Positions 1 to 7,513 of a stretch of DNA of 14,492 nucleotides are shown here, in pieces. The position numbers and the translations under genes were made by a program. The stretch comes from Sulfurimonas sp. (GTDB lineage: Bacteria > Campylobacterota > Campylobacteria > Campylobacterales > Sulfurimonadaceae). The notes beneath the pieces are model-generated. The model was not told where the DNA came from. It made no database searches and saw nothing but the letters and a program-made list of their open reading frames with translations. The stretch spans positions 1 to 14,492 of the forward strand of contig JAGGWO010000048.1 of NCBI GenBank assembly GCA_021157485.1, in the 5' to 3' direction. Position 1 is the stretch's first letter, and each line of letters opens with the position of its first letter.

Positions 1-617
1 CTACAGTTTTGATAGCAGATGATATTGAACTAAATCGAAATTTAATCAAAGAGTATTTACAAAATACTCCATTAGTTATTTTAGAAGCAAAAGATGGTCA
101 AGAGGCTGTTGACGCAGTAAAAGAGAATGAAATTGACCTTGTTCTAATGGATATCCGAATGCCAAATAAAGATGGCTATGAAGCAACTAGAGAGATAAAA
201 GAGTTTAAAGATATGCCTGTTATGGCGATAACTGCTTCTGTAGTCTCAACTAAAGAGGGTAAAGAGAACAAAATTTTTGATGATTTTTTACATAAACCCG
301 TCAAGAGTGAAGTACTTATGGACTCTATGTGTAAGTTTTTAAAATGTGAGATAAAAGATATAGAGCAGACTTCTAATGAAAAACAACATTTAGAAGATGT
401 ATCAATAAGTGAGTATCCAAAACTTCAAGAACTTCTAAAAAGAGCAAAAAGTGAAGGGGATATGGAGCTTATACAAGAGTTTGCACATGAGATAGAGAAA
501 ATTGCTAAAGAGAATAAATCAGATGAATTAAAAACAATCTCTACACAAATTTTATCAGCTGTTGATAGTTTTGATATTGGGGAGTGTGAGATACTACTCT
601 CAAGATTTAAGGATTAG
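1..617 (+). CDS. Receiver-domain protein, 3' part (probably hybrid sensor histidine kinase)
   Basis: The reading frame is open from the first base of the window, and the first residues (TVLIADD) are the first beta strand of a CheY-like receiver domain, so the gene begins upstream and the TTG at 9 is not its start. Counting from that TTG, the acidic pocket is D4-D5, the phospho-acceptor is D48 in LMDIRMP, the conserved Thr is T75 and the conserved Lys is K96 in HKP. After the receiver come about 85 mostly helical, charged residues with no HPt-type histidine motif. This layout is usual for the C-terminus of hybrid histidine kinases, where the receiver accepts a phosphoryl group from the kinase core. 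That core is not visible here, so an orphan response regulator with a short N-terminus remains possible. Nothing ties it functionally to the genes downstream. Confidence 0.85.
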   Translation, partial: TVLIADDIELNRNLIKEYLQNTPLVILEAKDGQEAVDAVKENEIDLVLMDIRMPNKDGYEATREIKEFKDMPVMAITASVVSTKEGKENKIFDDFLHKPVKSEVLMDSMCKFLKCEIKDIEQTSNEKQHLEDVSISEYPKLQELLKRAKSEGDMELIQEFAHEIEKIAKENKSDELKTISTQILSAVDSFDIGECEILLSRFKD

Positions 618-640
618 CATTAGAAGTAATTAATTAAAAA

Positions 641-677
641 AAGTATATAATCAACACACTAGATTTTAAAAAGGAGC
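641..677 (+). promoter_or_regulatory. Possible promoter and ribosome binding site ahead of the rnhA-rnc-aroC operon
   Basis: A perfect TATAAT lies at 646-651 in the 68-base gap after the receiver gene, and an AAAAGGAG ribosome binding site follows at about 669-676, ending roughly nine bases before the ATG at 686. Campylobacterota promoters are often recognisable only by the -10 box, so this is a reasonable start point for the five-gene operon. No -35 box is evident. Confidence 0.4.
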
Positions 678-685
678 CATTAAGC

Positions 686-1153
686 ATGTCACATTTACCA
701 AACAGACTAAACTCTTTTTGGCTCTGGAGAGAAATATCTTCAAAGCTTGGTGTCTCAAATCCTGCATACAAATACTGGAAAAACACACCAAACCTTAAAC
801 TAAATAATAAATATATTTTCTTACAAAAAAGCACTCTACCTGAGAAACATGCTTATGTTGAAGAGATACTTACAGACCTCTCTGGTCACCTTCCTATCAA
901 GTATGCCTCAGACCAACTACATGTAAATGAACATCTGTTCTCATCAGATAGAATGAAGCTTCATAAAGAATTTGAGTATAAGTTCGTAGAAGATGTAAAG
1001 TTTGTAAATATTAAAAAGTTTTTCAGAGAAAATGGCATTATAGTCTCAAAAAATTCTCTTATACAACTTGGTAAAATTAAAGACTTAGAGTTTACTCCTG
1101 ACTCAACTTTTTATAATCTTAAAAATGACTACGGCATAGTGGTGTATGATTAA
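686..1153 (+). CDS. Conserved-looking protein of unknown function
   Basis: This 155-residue protein is not recognised. It has a good AAAAGGAG ribosome binding site and no signal peptide or membrane segment, so it should be cytoplasmic. The first 30 residues (FWLWREISSKLGVS and onwards) can be read as a helix-turn-helix-like segment, reminiscent of small DNA-binding proteins, but no family motif confirms this. The rest alternates charged helices with short strands, and there are no cysteines. Its TAA stop shares one base with the ATG of the next gene (TAATG), so it is translationally coupled to the TPR protein and belongs to the rnhA-rnc-aroC operon. As I recall it, dnaG lies near this position in Campylobacter, but this protein has no resemblance to a primase. 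Coding status is well supported by the start signal and the coupling; function is open. Confidence 0.75.
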   Translation: MSHLPNRLNSFWLWREISSKLGVSNPAYKYWKNTPNLKLNNKYIFLQKSTLPEKHAYVEEILTDLSGHLPIKYASDQLHVNEHLFSSDRMKLHKEFEYKFVEDVKFVNIKKFFRENGIIVSKNSLIQLGKIKDLEFTPDSTFYNLKNDYGIVVYD

Positions 1154-2202
1154 TGAATACATTTTTTATTGAATTTCGCGACCCTCTATTTTCTATAATA
1201 ATCTTCTTTGCGATTATCTTTTTAATCACTTTTTTCTCATACTGGTGGGGAAGGTACAGAAGAAAAGAGGACTCAAGACACCTTGATAAGTTTTTAAGAC
1301 AGTTTCGTTCTCTGCCATCCAAAGAGGAGTTAAAAACACTCATCGGTGGAGGTGAGCTTTCTGAGAAATCATGGCTTCTTTTAGCTCACTCATATTTCAA
1401 AAACGGTGAGTATGAAAAGAGCATAGATATCTACAATGAGATGTTAAGAATCTCTGGGAGTTTAAATAAAAAAGAGACTATGTTTTTACTCGGTCGTACT
1501 TATTTTAAAGCAGGTTTTTTAGAAAGAGCTAAACAGATATTTTTAGAGATACTAAAAAATTCTCCAAGAACACCTCAAGCCCTGCACTATCTACTTCTTG
1601 TTTATGAGCAGATGAGAGACTACAAATCTGCTTTAGATGTACTAGAACCACTTGATGAGTTAAAGGAAGATACTAGTAATGACAGAGCGTATCTAAAATC
1701 ATTAGCCCTTTTAAATGATACTAGTTTATCCATAGAAGATAAAACTACTAAACTTTTAGAGATATACTCTCAAACGCACCACCTTTCTTATCTAGTTTTT
1801 GAGTATCTATTTCGTGTTGATCCAAAACTGGCTTGGGAAAACTTTGACAGCTCTAAAAGTGAACGTCTAACAGACCTACTTTGGGGACTGGATTCTTCAC
1901 ATTTAGATTTAGATATAATTTCAAAAAATAGCTATCTAAAAGAGTTATACACTGCTCGGGGTGATATGAATGAAGTAACTGGCAGTTCAGTATTCGAGTT
2001 TGACATACTCATTGGGCTTAAACGCTCCTCGGTAAACGCAACGCTAAACTTTGAATATATCTGCGATAACTGTAAACAGACCTACCCTTTTATATTTCAC
2101 CGCTGTAGCAGTTGTCATGCGATTGATAGTGCCGTTGTGGAGTGGAGTATAACCAAGGATTACCATAAGGATTTTAGTGAAGAAAATAACTCTTTTCAGT
2201 GA
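1153..2202 (+). CDS. Membrane-anchored TPR protein with C-terminal zinc ribbon (LapB/YciM-like)
   Basis: The 349-residue protein starts with one hydrophobic helix (about residues 12-32) followed by WWGRYRRK, which suggests a cytoplasmic-facing anchor. At least three TPR units follow (about 72-103, 108-140 and 141-172), then more helical repeats. Near the C-terminus four cysteines, C304, C307, C318 and C321, form CxxC-x10-CxxC, a rubredoxin- or zinc-ribbon-like metal site. This order (TM, TPRs, rubredoxin-like knuckle) is that of E. coli LapB/YciM (389 residues), which controls LpxC turnover by FtsH and so lipopolysaccharide supply. The position just before rnhA matches a gene annotated in Campylobacter jejuni only as a putative periplasmic protein. 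The TPR and metal-site calls come from the sequence; a LapB-like function is inference. The 3' end overlaps rnhA by 26 bases. Confidence 0.8.
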   Translation: MNTFFIEFRDPLFSIIIFFAIIFLITFFSYWWGRYRRKEDSRHLDKFLRQFRSLPSKEELKTLIGGGELSEKSWLLLAHSYFKNGEYEKSIDIYNEMLRISGSLNKKETMFLLGRTYFKAGFLERAKQIFLEILKNSPRTPQALHYLLLVYEQMRDYKSALDVLEPLDELKEDTSNDRAYLKSLALLNDTSLSIEDKTTKLLEIYSQTHHLSYLVFEYLFRVDPKLAWENFDSSKSERLTDLLWGLDSSHLDLDIISKNSYLKELYTARGDMNEVTGSSVFEFDILIGLKRSSVNATLNFEYICDNCKQTYPFIFHRCSSCHAIDSAVVEWSITKDYHKDFSEENNSFQ

Positions 2203-2608
2203 TGGAAGTGCCTTAGGTAATCCAGGTCCTGGCGGCTATGGTGTTATCCTTAGATTTGGTGAGAGTGAACGTGAGCTCTCAGGAGCGTATGAGCACACTA
2301 CAAACAATCGTATGGAACTTCTTGGTGTCATAGAAGGTTTACGTGCCCTTAAAGAGCCTTGCGAGGTTGATGTTATCTCTGACTCTTCATATGTTGTTAA
2401 AGGGATAAATGAGTGGCTCTCAAACTGGATAAAAAAAGATTTCAAAAAGGTTAAAAATCCTGATCTTTGGAGAGATTATATTGAGGTGTCAAAACCTCAT
2501 AAGATAAATGCAATCTGGGTTAGAGGGCATGATGGTCACATTGAAAATGAGAGATGTGATAAACTTGCATACGATGAAGCACAAAAAATGAAAGCTTCAC
2601 TAAATTAA
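2177..2608 (+). CDS. rnhA: Ribonuclease HI
   Basis: RNase HI cleaves the RNA strand of RNA-DNA hybrids in the cytoplasm, removing R-loops and primers. The 143-residue protein keeps the whole active site: D9 in the [16 protein letters not shown] block, E47 in TTNNRMEL, D69 in SDSSY, H118 in GHDGH and D128 in NERCDKLA, matching E. coli D10, E48, D70, H124 and D134. The start is a GTG at 2177, inside the preceding TPR gene. It is supported by AAGG at 2167-2170 six bases upstream and by the N-terminus ([11 protein letters not shown]) aligning with known RNases H. The 26-base overlap implies translational coupling. It is slightly shorter than the E. coli enzyme (155) because the C-terminal tail is missing, which is common. 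Confidence 0.97.
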   Translation: MKKITLFSDGSALGNPGPGGYGVILRFGESERELSGAYEHTTNNRMELLGVIEGLRALKEPCEVDVISDSSYVVKGINEWLSNWIKKDFKKVKNPDLWRDYIEVSKPHKINAIWVRGHDGHIENERCDKLAYDEAQKMKASLN

Positions 2609-2619
2609 AAGAGGATGTT

Positions 2620-3300
2620 ATGAGTAAAAGTATAGACACTTTAGAAGATAAACTTAGTTATAAGTTTAAAGATAAAAAGCTCATTATCGAAGCGCTGACA
2701 CATAAGAGTTACAAACAGCCCTACGATAATGAGCGATTAGAGTTTTTGGGTGACGCAGTACTAGATTTAATAGTTGGCGAATACCTATTTAAAAAATTTC
2801 CTAAATCTGATGAAGGTAAGCTTTCAAAAATAAGAGCTTCCTTAGTTAATGAAGCCGGTTTTGACAAACTGGCTCGTGCACTTAAACTTGGTGATTATAT
2901 TCTTCTATCAAACGCAGAGGATAATAATGGAGGTCGTGAAAAACCATCTCTATTATCAAATGCTTTTGAAGCGATTATAGGTGCGATATATCTTGAAGCT
3001 GGTCTAAAAACAGTTGAGATAATTGCTATAAAACTCATTGAAGCCAACCATGAAGAGATATCATTAGATTCACTGTTTTGTGATTTTAAAACTACGCTTC
3101 AAGAGCTTACTCAAGCAAGATTTGGAATGACTCCAGAGTACAAAGTAATCTCAAGCCGTGGACCTGATCATCTTAAAGAGTTTGAAGTTGGTGTTTTTAT
3201 TCAAGATAAAGAGTACGCTAGAGCAGTAGGTAAAAGCAAAAAAATTGCTCAACAAGAAGCAGCGAAAGAAGCTGTAACACTACTAAATGAGGAAAAATAA
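2620..3300 (+). CDS. rnc: Ribonuclease III
   Basis: RNase III cleaves double-stranded RNA, including rRNA precursors. The 226-residue protein has the signature NERLEFLGD at 37-45, giving E38, E41 and D45, and a second active-site block ending in E117 ([16 protein letters not shown]). A double-stranded-RNA-binding domain occupies about residues 152-222, with [11 protein letters not shown] near its end. Length and spacing match the E. coli enzyme (226). One point to note is N114 where E. coli has D114, a secondary metal-site residue. The ATG at 2620 follows AAAAGAGG at about 2606-2613, only 11 bases after the rnhA stop. The gene is followed directly by aroC. Confidence 0.97.
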   Translation: MSKSIDTLEDKLSYKFKDKKLIIEALTHKSYKQPYDNERLEFLGDAVLDLIVGEYLFKKFPKSDEGKLSKIRASLVNEAGFDKLARALKLGDYILLSNAEDNNGGREKPSLLSNAFEAIIGAIYLEAGLKTVEIIAIKLIEANHEEISLDSLFCDFKTTLQELTQARFGMTPEYKVISSRGPDHLKEFEVGVFIQDKEYARAVGKSKKIAQQEAAKEAVTLLNEEK

Positions 3301-4374
3301 TTGAATAGTTTTGGAAGAAAATTTAAATTTAGTACATTTGGAGAGTCTCACGGAACTGCAATCGGTTGCCTGCTTGATGGTGTTCCCGCAGGACTAAATA
3401 TTGATGAAGAGTATATTCAGAGTGAGCTTGACCGTCGTAAACCTGGAAAAAGTGAGTTTGAAACTGCTAGAAAAGAGGCTGATAAAGTAGAGATACTTAG
3501 TGGCGTTTTTGAGGGTAAAAGTACAGGTACTCCAATAGCTATGATTATCTATAATACTAATCAAAAGTCAAAAGATTACACTAACATAAAAGATGTATTT
3601 CGCCCTGGACATGCTGATTTTACTTACTTTCACAAGTATGGCATAAGAGATTATCGCGGTGGCGGAAGAAGCTCTGCACGTGAGACTGCAGCTCGCGTAG
3701 CTGCTGGTGCAATTGCAAAACTAATGCTTCAAGAGTTAGGTATTACAGTTCTTAGTGGAATTAGTGAAATCCATGGTATTAAAGGTGAGGTTTTTGACTA
3801 TGAAAAAGCAAAAAACAGTCTCATATATGCACTCGATGAGTCAAAAGAACAAGCTCAAAAAGATGCAATCTTAAAAGCTAAAAATGACCATGACTCAGTT
3901 GGTGGTGTTTCACGTGTTCTCATCCAAGGAGCTCCTGCAGGTCTAGGTCAACCTATGTATTATAAACTTGATGGTGTTCTAGCTGATGCTATGATGGGAT
4001 TAAACGCAGTAAAAGCTGTAGAGATTGGTGATGGAATTTTGAGTGCTAAAGCTTTAGGATCACAGAATAATGATGAGATACGTCTTAATGGTTTTGAATC
4101 TAATCATGCAGGTGGAATATTAGGTGGAATTAGCAATGGTGATGATATAGTTATGAATGTTTACTTTAAGCCAACACCATCAATCTTTAAAACGCAGCAC
4201 ACTATTACATCTAAAGATAAAGAGGTTGATTTCTCACTTAAAGGTAGACATGACCCATGTGTTGCAATACGTGGAACAGTAGTGTGTGAGTCTATGGCCG
4301 CTTTAGTAATAGCTGATATGTTACTTTTAAATATGGGCTCAAAAATGGATGGAGTACAAAGGTATTATAGATAA
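3301..4374 (+). CDS. aroC: Chorismate synthase
   Basis: AroC makes chorismate from 5-enolpyruvylshikimate-3-phosphate with reduced FMN, the last common step to aromatic amino acids, folate and quinones. The 357-residue protein shows the family blocks in order: TFGESHG near residue 12, RRKPGKSEFETARKEAD, RPGHADFTYFHKYGIRDYRGGGRSS and RETAARVAAGAIAKL in the centre, and GRHDPCV near the end. The start is a TTG at 3301, immediately after the rnc stop with no gap. GAGG at 3289-3292 sits eight bases upstream, and the resulting N-terminus (MNSFGRKFKFSTFGESHG) fits other chorismate synthases, so TTG is preferred. It is the last gene of the operon; the next gene runs toward it, only 10 bases away. Confidence 0.97.
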   Translation: MNSFGRKFKFSTFGESHGTAIGCLLDGVPAGLNIDEEYIQSELDRRKPGKSEFETARKEADKVEILSGVFEGKSTGTPIAMIIYNTNQKSKDYTNIKDVFRPGHADFTYFHKYGIRDYRGGGRSSARETAARVAAGAIAKLMLQELGITVLSGISEIHGIKGEVFDYEKAKNSLIYALDESKEQAQKDAILKAKNDHDSVGGVSRVLIQGAPAGLGQPMYYKLDGVLADAMMGLNAVKAVEIGDGILSAKALGSQNNDEIRLNGFESNHAGGILGGISNGDDIVMNVYFKPTPSIFKTQHTITSKDKEVDFSLKGRHDPCVAIRGTVVCESMAALVIADMLLLNMGSKMDGVQRYYR

Positions 4375-4384
4375 CTCTATCCCC

Positions 4385-4738
4385 TTAGTGTCCTGTATAA
4401 TTGACACCTTTTACCTTACCATAAATACCCACAAATATATAAAGATTTTGTTTTGACTTATCTTTAATTTTCAAATTCTTAAAAGTAACCCTCCAATCAT
4501 CAGAAGTAGATTTATATATTTTTGAAATTCCTCTAGACTTCCAACTTTTTGGAATCTTCTTTTCCATAGTTAATCTTTTAACTTCTGCTTTAGCTATCTT
4601 AGTAATTGAAGTTTTGTTAAGTTTTTTATAATTAGAACCACCGTTTCCATAGTGGTAGTAGTCATATCCATTCTTTGCGTACAACGTAGTAAAAGTTAGT
4701 GCAAATAACACTAATGATGCTTTAATTAATTTTGTCAT
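4385..4738 (-). CDS. Small exported DUF6488-like protein
   Basis: The 117-residue protein begins with a signal peptide (MTKLIKASLVLFALTFTTLYA), so it is probably periplasmic. The mature part is basic: a Tyr/Gly-rich stretch (YDYYHYGNGG), a helical central part, and an ending with DKSKQNLYIFVGIYGKV and NYTGH. From memory this ending is typical of the DUF6488 family of small exported proteins, whose function is unknown. The gene lies convergent with aroC, with only 10 bases between the stop codons and no convincing terminator there. Its promoter would lie in 4739-4800, where TATAAT is read on the minus strand at 4793-4798. The family name is recalled, not searched. Confidence 0.75.
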   Translation of the reverse strand: MTKLIKASLVLFALTFTTLYAKNGYDYYHYGNGGSNYKKLNKTSITKIAKAEVKRLTMEKKIPKSWKSRGISKIYKSTSDDWRVTFKNLKIKDKSKQNLYIFVGIYGKVKGVNYTGH

Positions 4739-4791
4739 TATTTGAGTACCTATTTAAATTTATCTATACTTTTCACTTCTTCTATTTAGTA

Positions 4792-4844
4792 TATTATAAA
4801 ATAACATTATATGTAAAAAGAGTAAGTTATAAAGTAACATTATA
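4792..4844 (+). repeat. Two copies of a bipartite direct repeat upstream of the cytochrome c gene
   Basis: Two 20-base elements share 17 or more bases: one at 4792-4811 and one at 4825-4844, starting 33 bases apart (about three helical turns). Each consists of two RTTATA-type boxes whose starts are 13 bases apart (TATTATA and CATTATA; AGTTATA and CATTATA) with AAAnTAA between them. A third copy with CGTTATA boxes and the same spacing lies upstream of soxC at 8237-8256. They may be operators. The region is AT-rich, and ATTATA is also a reversed -10 box, so chance similarity cannot be excluded. Confidence 0.4.
4793..4798 (-). promoter_or_regulatory. Candidate -10 box of the DUF6488-like gene
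   Basis: The minus strand reads TATAAT here, about 55 bases before the ATG of the leftward gene (4738). It overlaps the first bipartite repeat, so a protein bound there could also affect this gene. No -35 box is seen. Confidence 0.3.
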
Positions 4845-4889
4845 TATGAAAATAGATATATAGCAAGATACTTTTTAGTTAATTTAAGA

Positions 4890-4917
4890 TTTTTGTGATT
4901 ATAATGTGAGATAAATT
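4890..4917 (+). promoter_or_regulatory. Promoter of the cytochrome c gene
   Basis: A T-rich stretch, TTTTTGTG (4890-4897), leads into TATAAT at 4900-4905, 32 bases before the ATG at 4938. A second weaker box, GATAAA, lies at 4910-4915. TGTGA occurs twice with an 11-base period (4894 and 4905), an arrangement repeated in front of soxC. AAGGG at about 4927-4931 is the ribosome binding site. Confidence 0.55.
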
Positions 4918-4937
4918 TCAGAATTTAAGGGTTTAAA

Positions 4938-5297
4938 ATGAAAAAAATTATTATTTCTACATTAATAGCAGGTGCTACTTTGATGGCTGCAGATAGCGCA
5001 GCAGTATACAAAGTAGGTGTATTATTACCAGCAAACGGTGAAGCAATTTATAACAAAACATGTATCCAGTGTCATGCTGCCGATGGAAAGCAAACTAAAT
5101 ATAGTGGTTCTTCTAGAGTTGAATATGCTCCTATTAATGGTCTTGATGCTGCTGCATTAGCAAAAGAACTAAAAGATTATAGATTTGGAAGTGTTAACAA
5201 ATATGGTTATGGTGCCTTAATGAAAAGTACACTTATCGATCTTTCTTACGAAGAGATAGACGCTCTTGCTAAGTATATTAGTACTAATATAAAATAA
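4938..5297 (+). CDS. Small periplasmic monohaem cytochrome c
   Basis: The 119-residue protein has an N-terminal signal peptide (about residues 1-18, ending MAADS) and one haem-binding motif, CIQCH, at C42, C45 and H46. The likely distal haem ligand is M95 in GYGALMKS, followed by the C-terminal helix (YEEIDALAKYIS) typical of class I cytochromes c. It should be a soluble periplasmic electron carrier. The gene has its own promoter and is followed by a hairpin, so it is probably monocistronic. It lies 632 bases upstream of the sqr-like gene and shares upstream sequence elements with the sox operon. It could therefore serve sulfur oxidation, for example as acceptor for SoxCD, but this is inference. 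It is too small and has too few haems to be SoxX plus SoxA. A cytochrome c553-like role is equally possible. Confidence 0.88.
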   Translation: MKKIIISTLIAGATLMAADSAAVYKVGVLLPANGEAIYNKTCIQCHAADGKQTKYSGSSRVEYAPINGLDAAALAKELKDYRFGSVNKYGYGALMKSTLIDLSYEEIDALAKYISTNIK

Positions 5298-5305
5298 AAC
5301 CAAGT

Positions 5306-5327
5306 ATATGCTGAACTTTCAGCATAT
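5306..5327. other. Hairpin after the cytochrome c gene
   Basis: ATATGCTGAA (5306-5315) and TTCAGCATAT (5318-5327) form a perfect 10-base inverted repeat with only two bases between, nine bases after the stop codon. No T-run follows on the plus strand, whereas the minus strand continues with GGTTTTATTTTA. It may end or stabilise the cytochrome mRNA; intrinsic termination on the plus strand is doubtful. Confidence 0.5.
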
Positions 5328-5429
5328 GCCTATATGAATTAACACCTTTCACTAAACTTTTTCAACAACATCAAATTTCAGGAAATAGAATATTTTTAAC
5401 TCTATTAGCGAATCAGGAACTCAAACAAA

Positions 5430-5798
5430 ATGCAAAATGATATTAAAAAGAAACTTCAAAATGAGCTAGACAATTATCTCCAAAGTAAGGCTAATTTTCT
5501 GCCATATTATCCTGGTATGAATACTCTCTCCTCTGACCTTTATAAAGAGCAATTAAAAGAGGCCTTAGAACTAATAAAAAAGCAAAGTGACGCTGATATA
5601 AGAAATTTTGAGATGTATCTAGATACTATAATAGTAAACATGCAGACTAAAATAAAAAAATATAAAAAATCCACCTATTTTGATAATGAAAATATAAAAG
5701 ATATTCAAAATCAAGGGTTTACAATACCATTTTATATAGATGAAGAAAAAAACCTCTATATCCTTTTAGGTATCGTTCCTTCTTTAGCTACTTTATAG
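5430..5798 (+). CDS. Unknown cytoplasmic protein
   Basis: The 122-residue protein is not recognised. It has no signal peptide, no membrane segment and no cysteine. The first two thirds are charged and largely helical, with many Lys, Glu and Gln and a possible short coiled coil around residues 40-80. The last 30 residues turn into strands (FTIPFYIDEEKNLYILLGIV), giving a helix-then-sheet layout. The ATG at 5430 is preceded by AGGA at 5415-5418, slightly far but usable. The gene stands alone between the cytochrome c gene and the sqr-like gene, with 132 bases before and 131 after. There is no sign that it works with either neighbour. Small stand-alone proteins of this shape are sometimes toxins or antitoxins, but nothing here supports that. 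Confidence 0.65.
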   Translation: MQNDIKKKLQNELDNYLQSKANFLPYYPGMNTLSSDLYKEQLKEALELIKKQSDADIRNFEMYLDTIIVNMQTKIKKYKKSTYFDNENIKDIQNQGFTIPFYIDEEKNLYILLGIVPSLATL

Positions 5799-5830
5799 CA
5801 TAGTGAATAAATGTAACAATTTTATCACAT

Positions 5831-5836
5831 TATAAT
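5831..5836 (+). promoter_or_regulatory. Candidate -10 box upstream of the sqr-like gene
   Basis: TATAAT lies 94 bases before the ATG at 5930, followed by a run of nine T (5838-5846). It sits in ATTATAAT, which is its own reverse complement, so it could also drive leftward transcription. The minus strand of 5817-5837 resembles the cytochrome and sox promoters. A weaker alternative for the sqr-like gene is TATAAG at 5902-5907. AAAAGGAT just before the ATG is the ribosome binding site. Confidence 0.35.
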
Positions 5837-5929
5837 CTTTTTTTTTAAAATACTTTTATTTAAGTCCAGCATTATTCAATTTACGATAGTCTTCAATCAA
5901 TTATAAGTTAAAAGAATAAAAGGATAAGT

Positions 5930-7417
5930 ATGGATTATAAATATCTTAATAATATGTTATCGGAGATGGATAAAGATTTATCTTCAAAAGGGATGAGCAG
6001 AAGAGATGCTATGAAATTAGCAGGTATCTCTGGAGCAGGTCTTTTTATGGGTGCTACTGATGTTTCTGCAATGGAAAAAGATCAACTACCACTTAAGAAA
6101 TCAGGCGTTGATGCTAAAATAGTAATCGTTGGTGGTGGACTAGCTGGTATGAGTACAGCTGCAAGGTTAACTCTTAATCTTAAAAATCCAAACATCACTG
6201 TTATAGAACCTGAAAAACTGTCAGTATCATATCAACCAGGTCAAACACTTGTTGCTGCTGGTATTTGGGATATTGATGATATTAAGTACGATAGAGATGA
6301 TTTTGTTCCAACAGGCACAAAAGTCATTGAAGATAGAGTTATAGATTTTGATCCAACAAATAATCAAGTAACAACTGCAAAAGGTCAAGTTATTGATTAT
6401 GATTACCTAATCGTAGCTACTGGTTTACAACTTGATTTTGAAAGACTTGAAGGTTTAGAGGAAGCTGGTCGTGCGTTCTCTGCTGGAGATAATTCAAGAC
6501 TTCATAAAGCTATAGGCGATGATGGTATATGTTCAATCTATACTGCTGAAGGTGCTGAGAAAACTTGGGAGCAGATGCAAAAGTACATCGAGAAAGCAAA
6601 AAATGCTAAAGATGGCAAAAAAGTTCAGTTCCTTTTTACTCATCCAAGTACACCGATTAAATGTGGTGGTGCTCCAAAGAAAATCATGTATCTTGCAAAC
6701 GCAAGACTAAAAGAAGCTGGTGCAAGAGACAATGCTGAACTTACTTTCTATCCAAATGGTGGAGCTATGTTTGGTGTACCTGAGTATCATGATGCAATTC
6801 ATGGACAGTTTAAAAGAGAAGGTTTCAAGTGGCACTATAGACATAACCTTGTTGGCGTTGACAAAGCAAGAAAAGTTGCTATATTTGATGCTAAGTGGCA
6901 AGAAAAAGGTCCTTTTGATCCAATTATGAAAGATTTTGAAGTTATCTCCAAGCATGAGAGAAAAGAAGTTCCATACGACTTCTTACATATTACTCCAGCT
7001 GCAGTAGCTCCAAGAGAAGTTGGAGAATCTGATATAGGTTCAGCAAAAGGTTGGGTTCCAGTAAACAAAGAGACTCTTCAACATGTTAAGTTTAACAATG
7101 TTTTCTCACTTGGTGATATCGCACAAGTACCAATGGGTAAAACTGGTGGATCTATAAGAAAACAGTATAAAGTTCTTGTAGATAACCTAATAGCTCAAAT
7201 GGAAGGTAAAAAATTACCTTCAAAATATGCTGGTTACACAGTTTGTCCACTAATTACAGATATTGGGACAGTTATGTTAGCTGAGTTTGACTGGACAGTT
7301 AAACCTACTCCTTCATTTCCTCTTGATCCTACAGTTGAGAGATGGATCTTCTGGTTAATGAAAGTATATGCACTTAAACCAATGACAATGTATGGTATGC
7401 TTGCTGGTAAAGCATAA
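5930..7417 (+). CDS. sqr: Tat-exported sulfide:quinone oxidoreductase, type II-like
   Basis: SQR oxidises sulfide to sulfane sulfur and passes electrons through FAD to the quinone pool. The 495-residue protein starts with about 20 polar residues, then a twin-arginine signal (SRRDAMKLAGISGAG, 23-37), so the mature enzyme should face the periplasm. The FAD-binding IVIVGGGLAGMS is at 64-75 and a second dinucleotide-fold block, YDYLIVATG, at 157-165. The family cysteines are C245 in TPIKCGGAPKKIMYL and C439 in YTVCPL; both contexts, and AEFDW after the latter, closely match my recollection of human SQOR. A third cysteine, C201 in GICSIYTAEGAEKTW, lies where type I enzymes carry their first cysteine. 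The acidic C-terminal FAD-site block reads SLGDIAQVP. The gene is alone in its unit and ends at a strong terminator. Flavocytochrome c sulfide dehydrogenase is less likely given the SQOR-like C-terminal half. Confidence 0.9.
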   Translation: MDYKYLNNMLSEMDKDLSSKGMSRRDAMKLAGISGAGLFMGATDVSAMEKDQLPLKKSGVDAKIVIVGGGLAGMSTAARLTLNLKNPNITVIEPEKLSVSYQPGQTLVAAGIWDIDDIKYDRDDFVPTGTKVIEDRVIDFDPTNNQVTTAKGQVIDYDYLIVATGLQLDFERLEGLEEAGRAFSAGDNSRLHKAIGDDGICSIYTAEGAEKTWEQMQKYIEKAKNAKDGKKVQFLFTHPSTPIKCGGAPKKIMYLANARLKEAGARDNAELTFYPNGGAMFGVPEYHDAIHGQFKREGFKWHYRHNLVGVDKARKVAIFDAKWQEKGPFDPIMKDFEVISKHERKEVPYDFLHITPAAVAPREVGESDIGSAKGWVPVNKETLQHVKFNNVFSLGDIAQVPMGKTGGSIRKQYKVLVDNLIAQMEGKKLPSKYAGYTVCPLITDIGTVMLAEFDWTVKPTPSFPLDPTVERWIFWLMKVYALKPMTMYGMLAGKA

Positions 7418-7424
7418 GTTATCA

Positions 7425-7460
7425 AGAGAAGGAAATCCTCCTTCTCTCACCTTTTTTATT
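7425..7460 (+). terminator. Intrinsic terminator of the sqr-like gene
   Basis: AGAGAAGGA (7425-7433) pairs perfectly with TCCTTCTCT (7439-7447) around a five-base loop, followed after four bases by TTTTTT (7452-7457). It begins eight bases after the stop codon, so the sqr-like gene is separated from the next pair of genes. Confidence 0.85.
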
Positions 7461-7513
7461 CTTTCACAAAATAATCGCTTTAGACAAATATTTTAATATC
7501 CTAGGATTTTTAT

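Noticed and set aside
1119-1343. Minus-strand frame of 74 codons
   Set aside because: It lies opposite two well-supported overlapping plus-strand genes, and its product is low in recognisable features.
4366-4382. GATA-ACTC-TATC as a terminator between aroC and the convergent gene
   Set aside because: The stem is only four base pairs and there is no T-run on either strand.
4890-4909. TGTGA repeats as a CRP/FNR site
   Set aside because: The repeats are direct, not inverted, and overlap the -10 box; the TGTGA-N6-TCACA pattern is absent.
5811-5846. Inverted AATGT/ACATT followed by nine T as a terminator of the gene at 5430
   Set aside because: A five-pair AT stem with a 12-base loop is too weak, and the T-run begins eight bases after it; a promoter fits better.
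6519-7068. Several frames of 60-80 codons on both strands inside the sqr-like gene
   Set aside because: They fall inside a gene with clear family motifs and are compositional shadows without ribosome binding sites.
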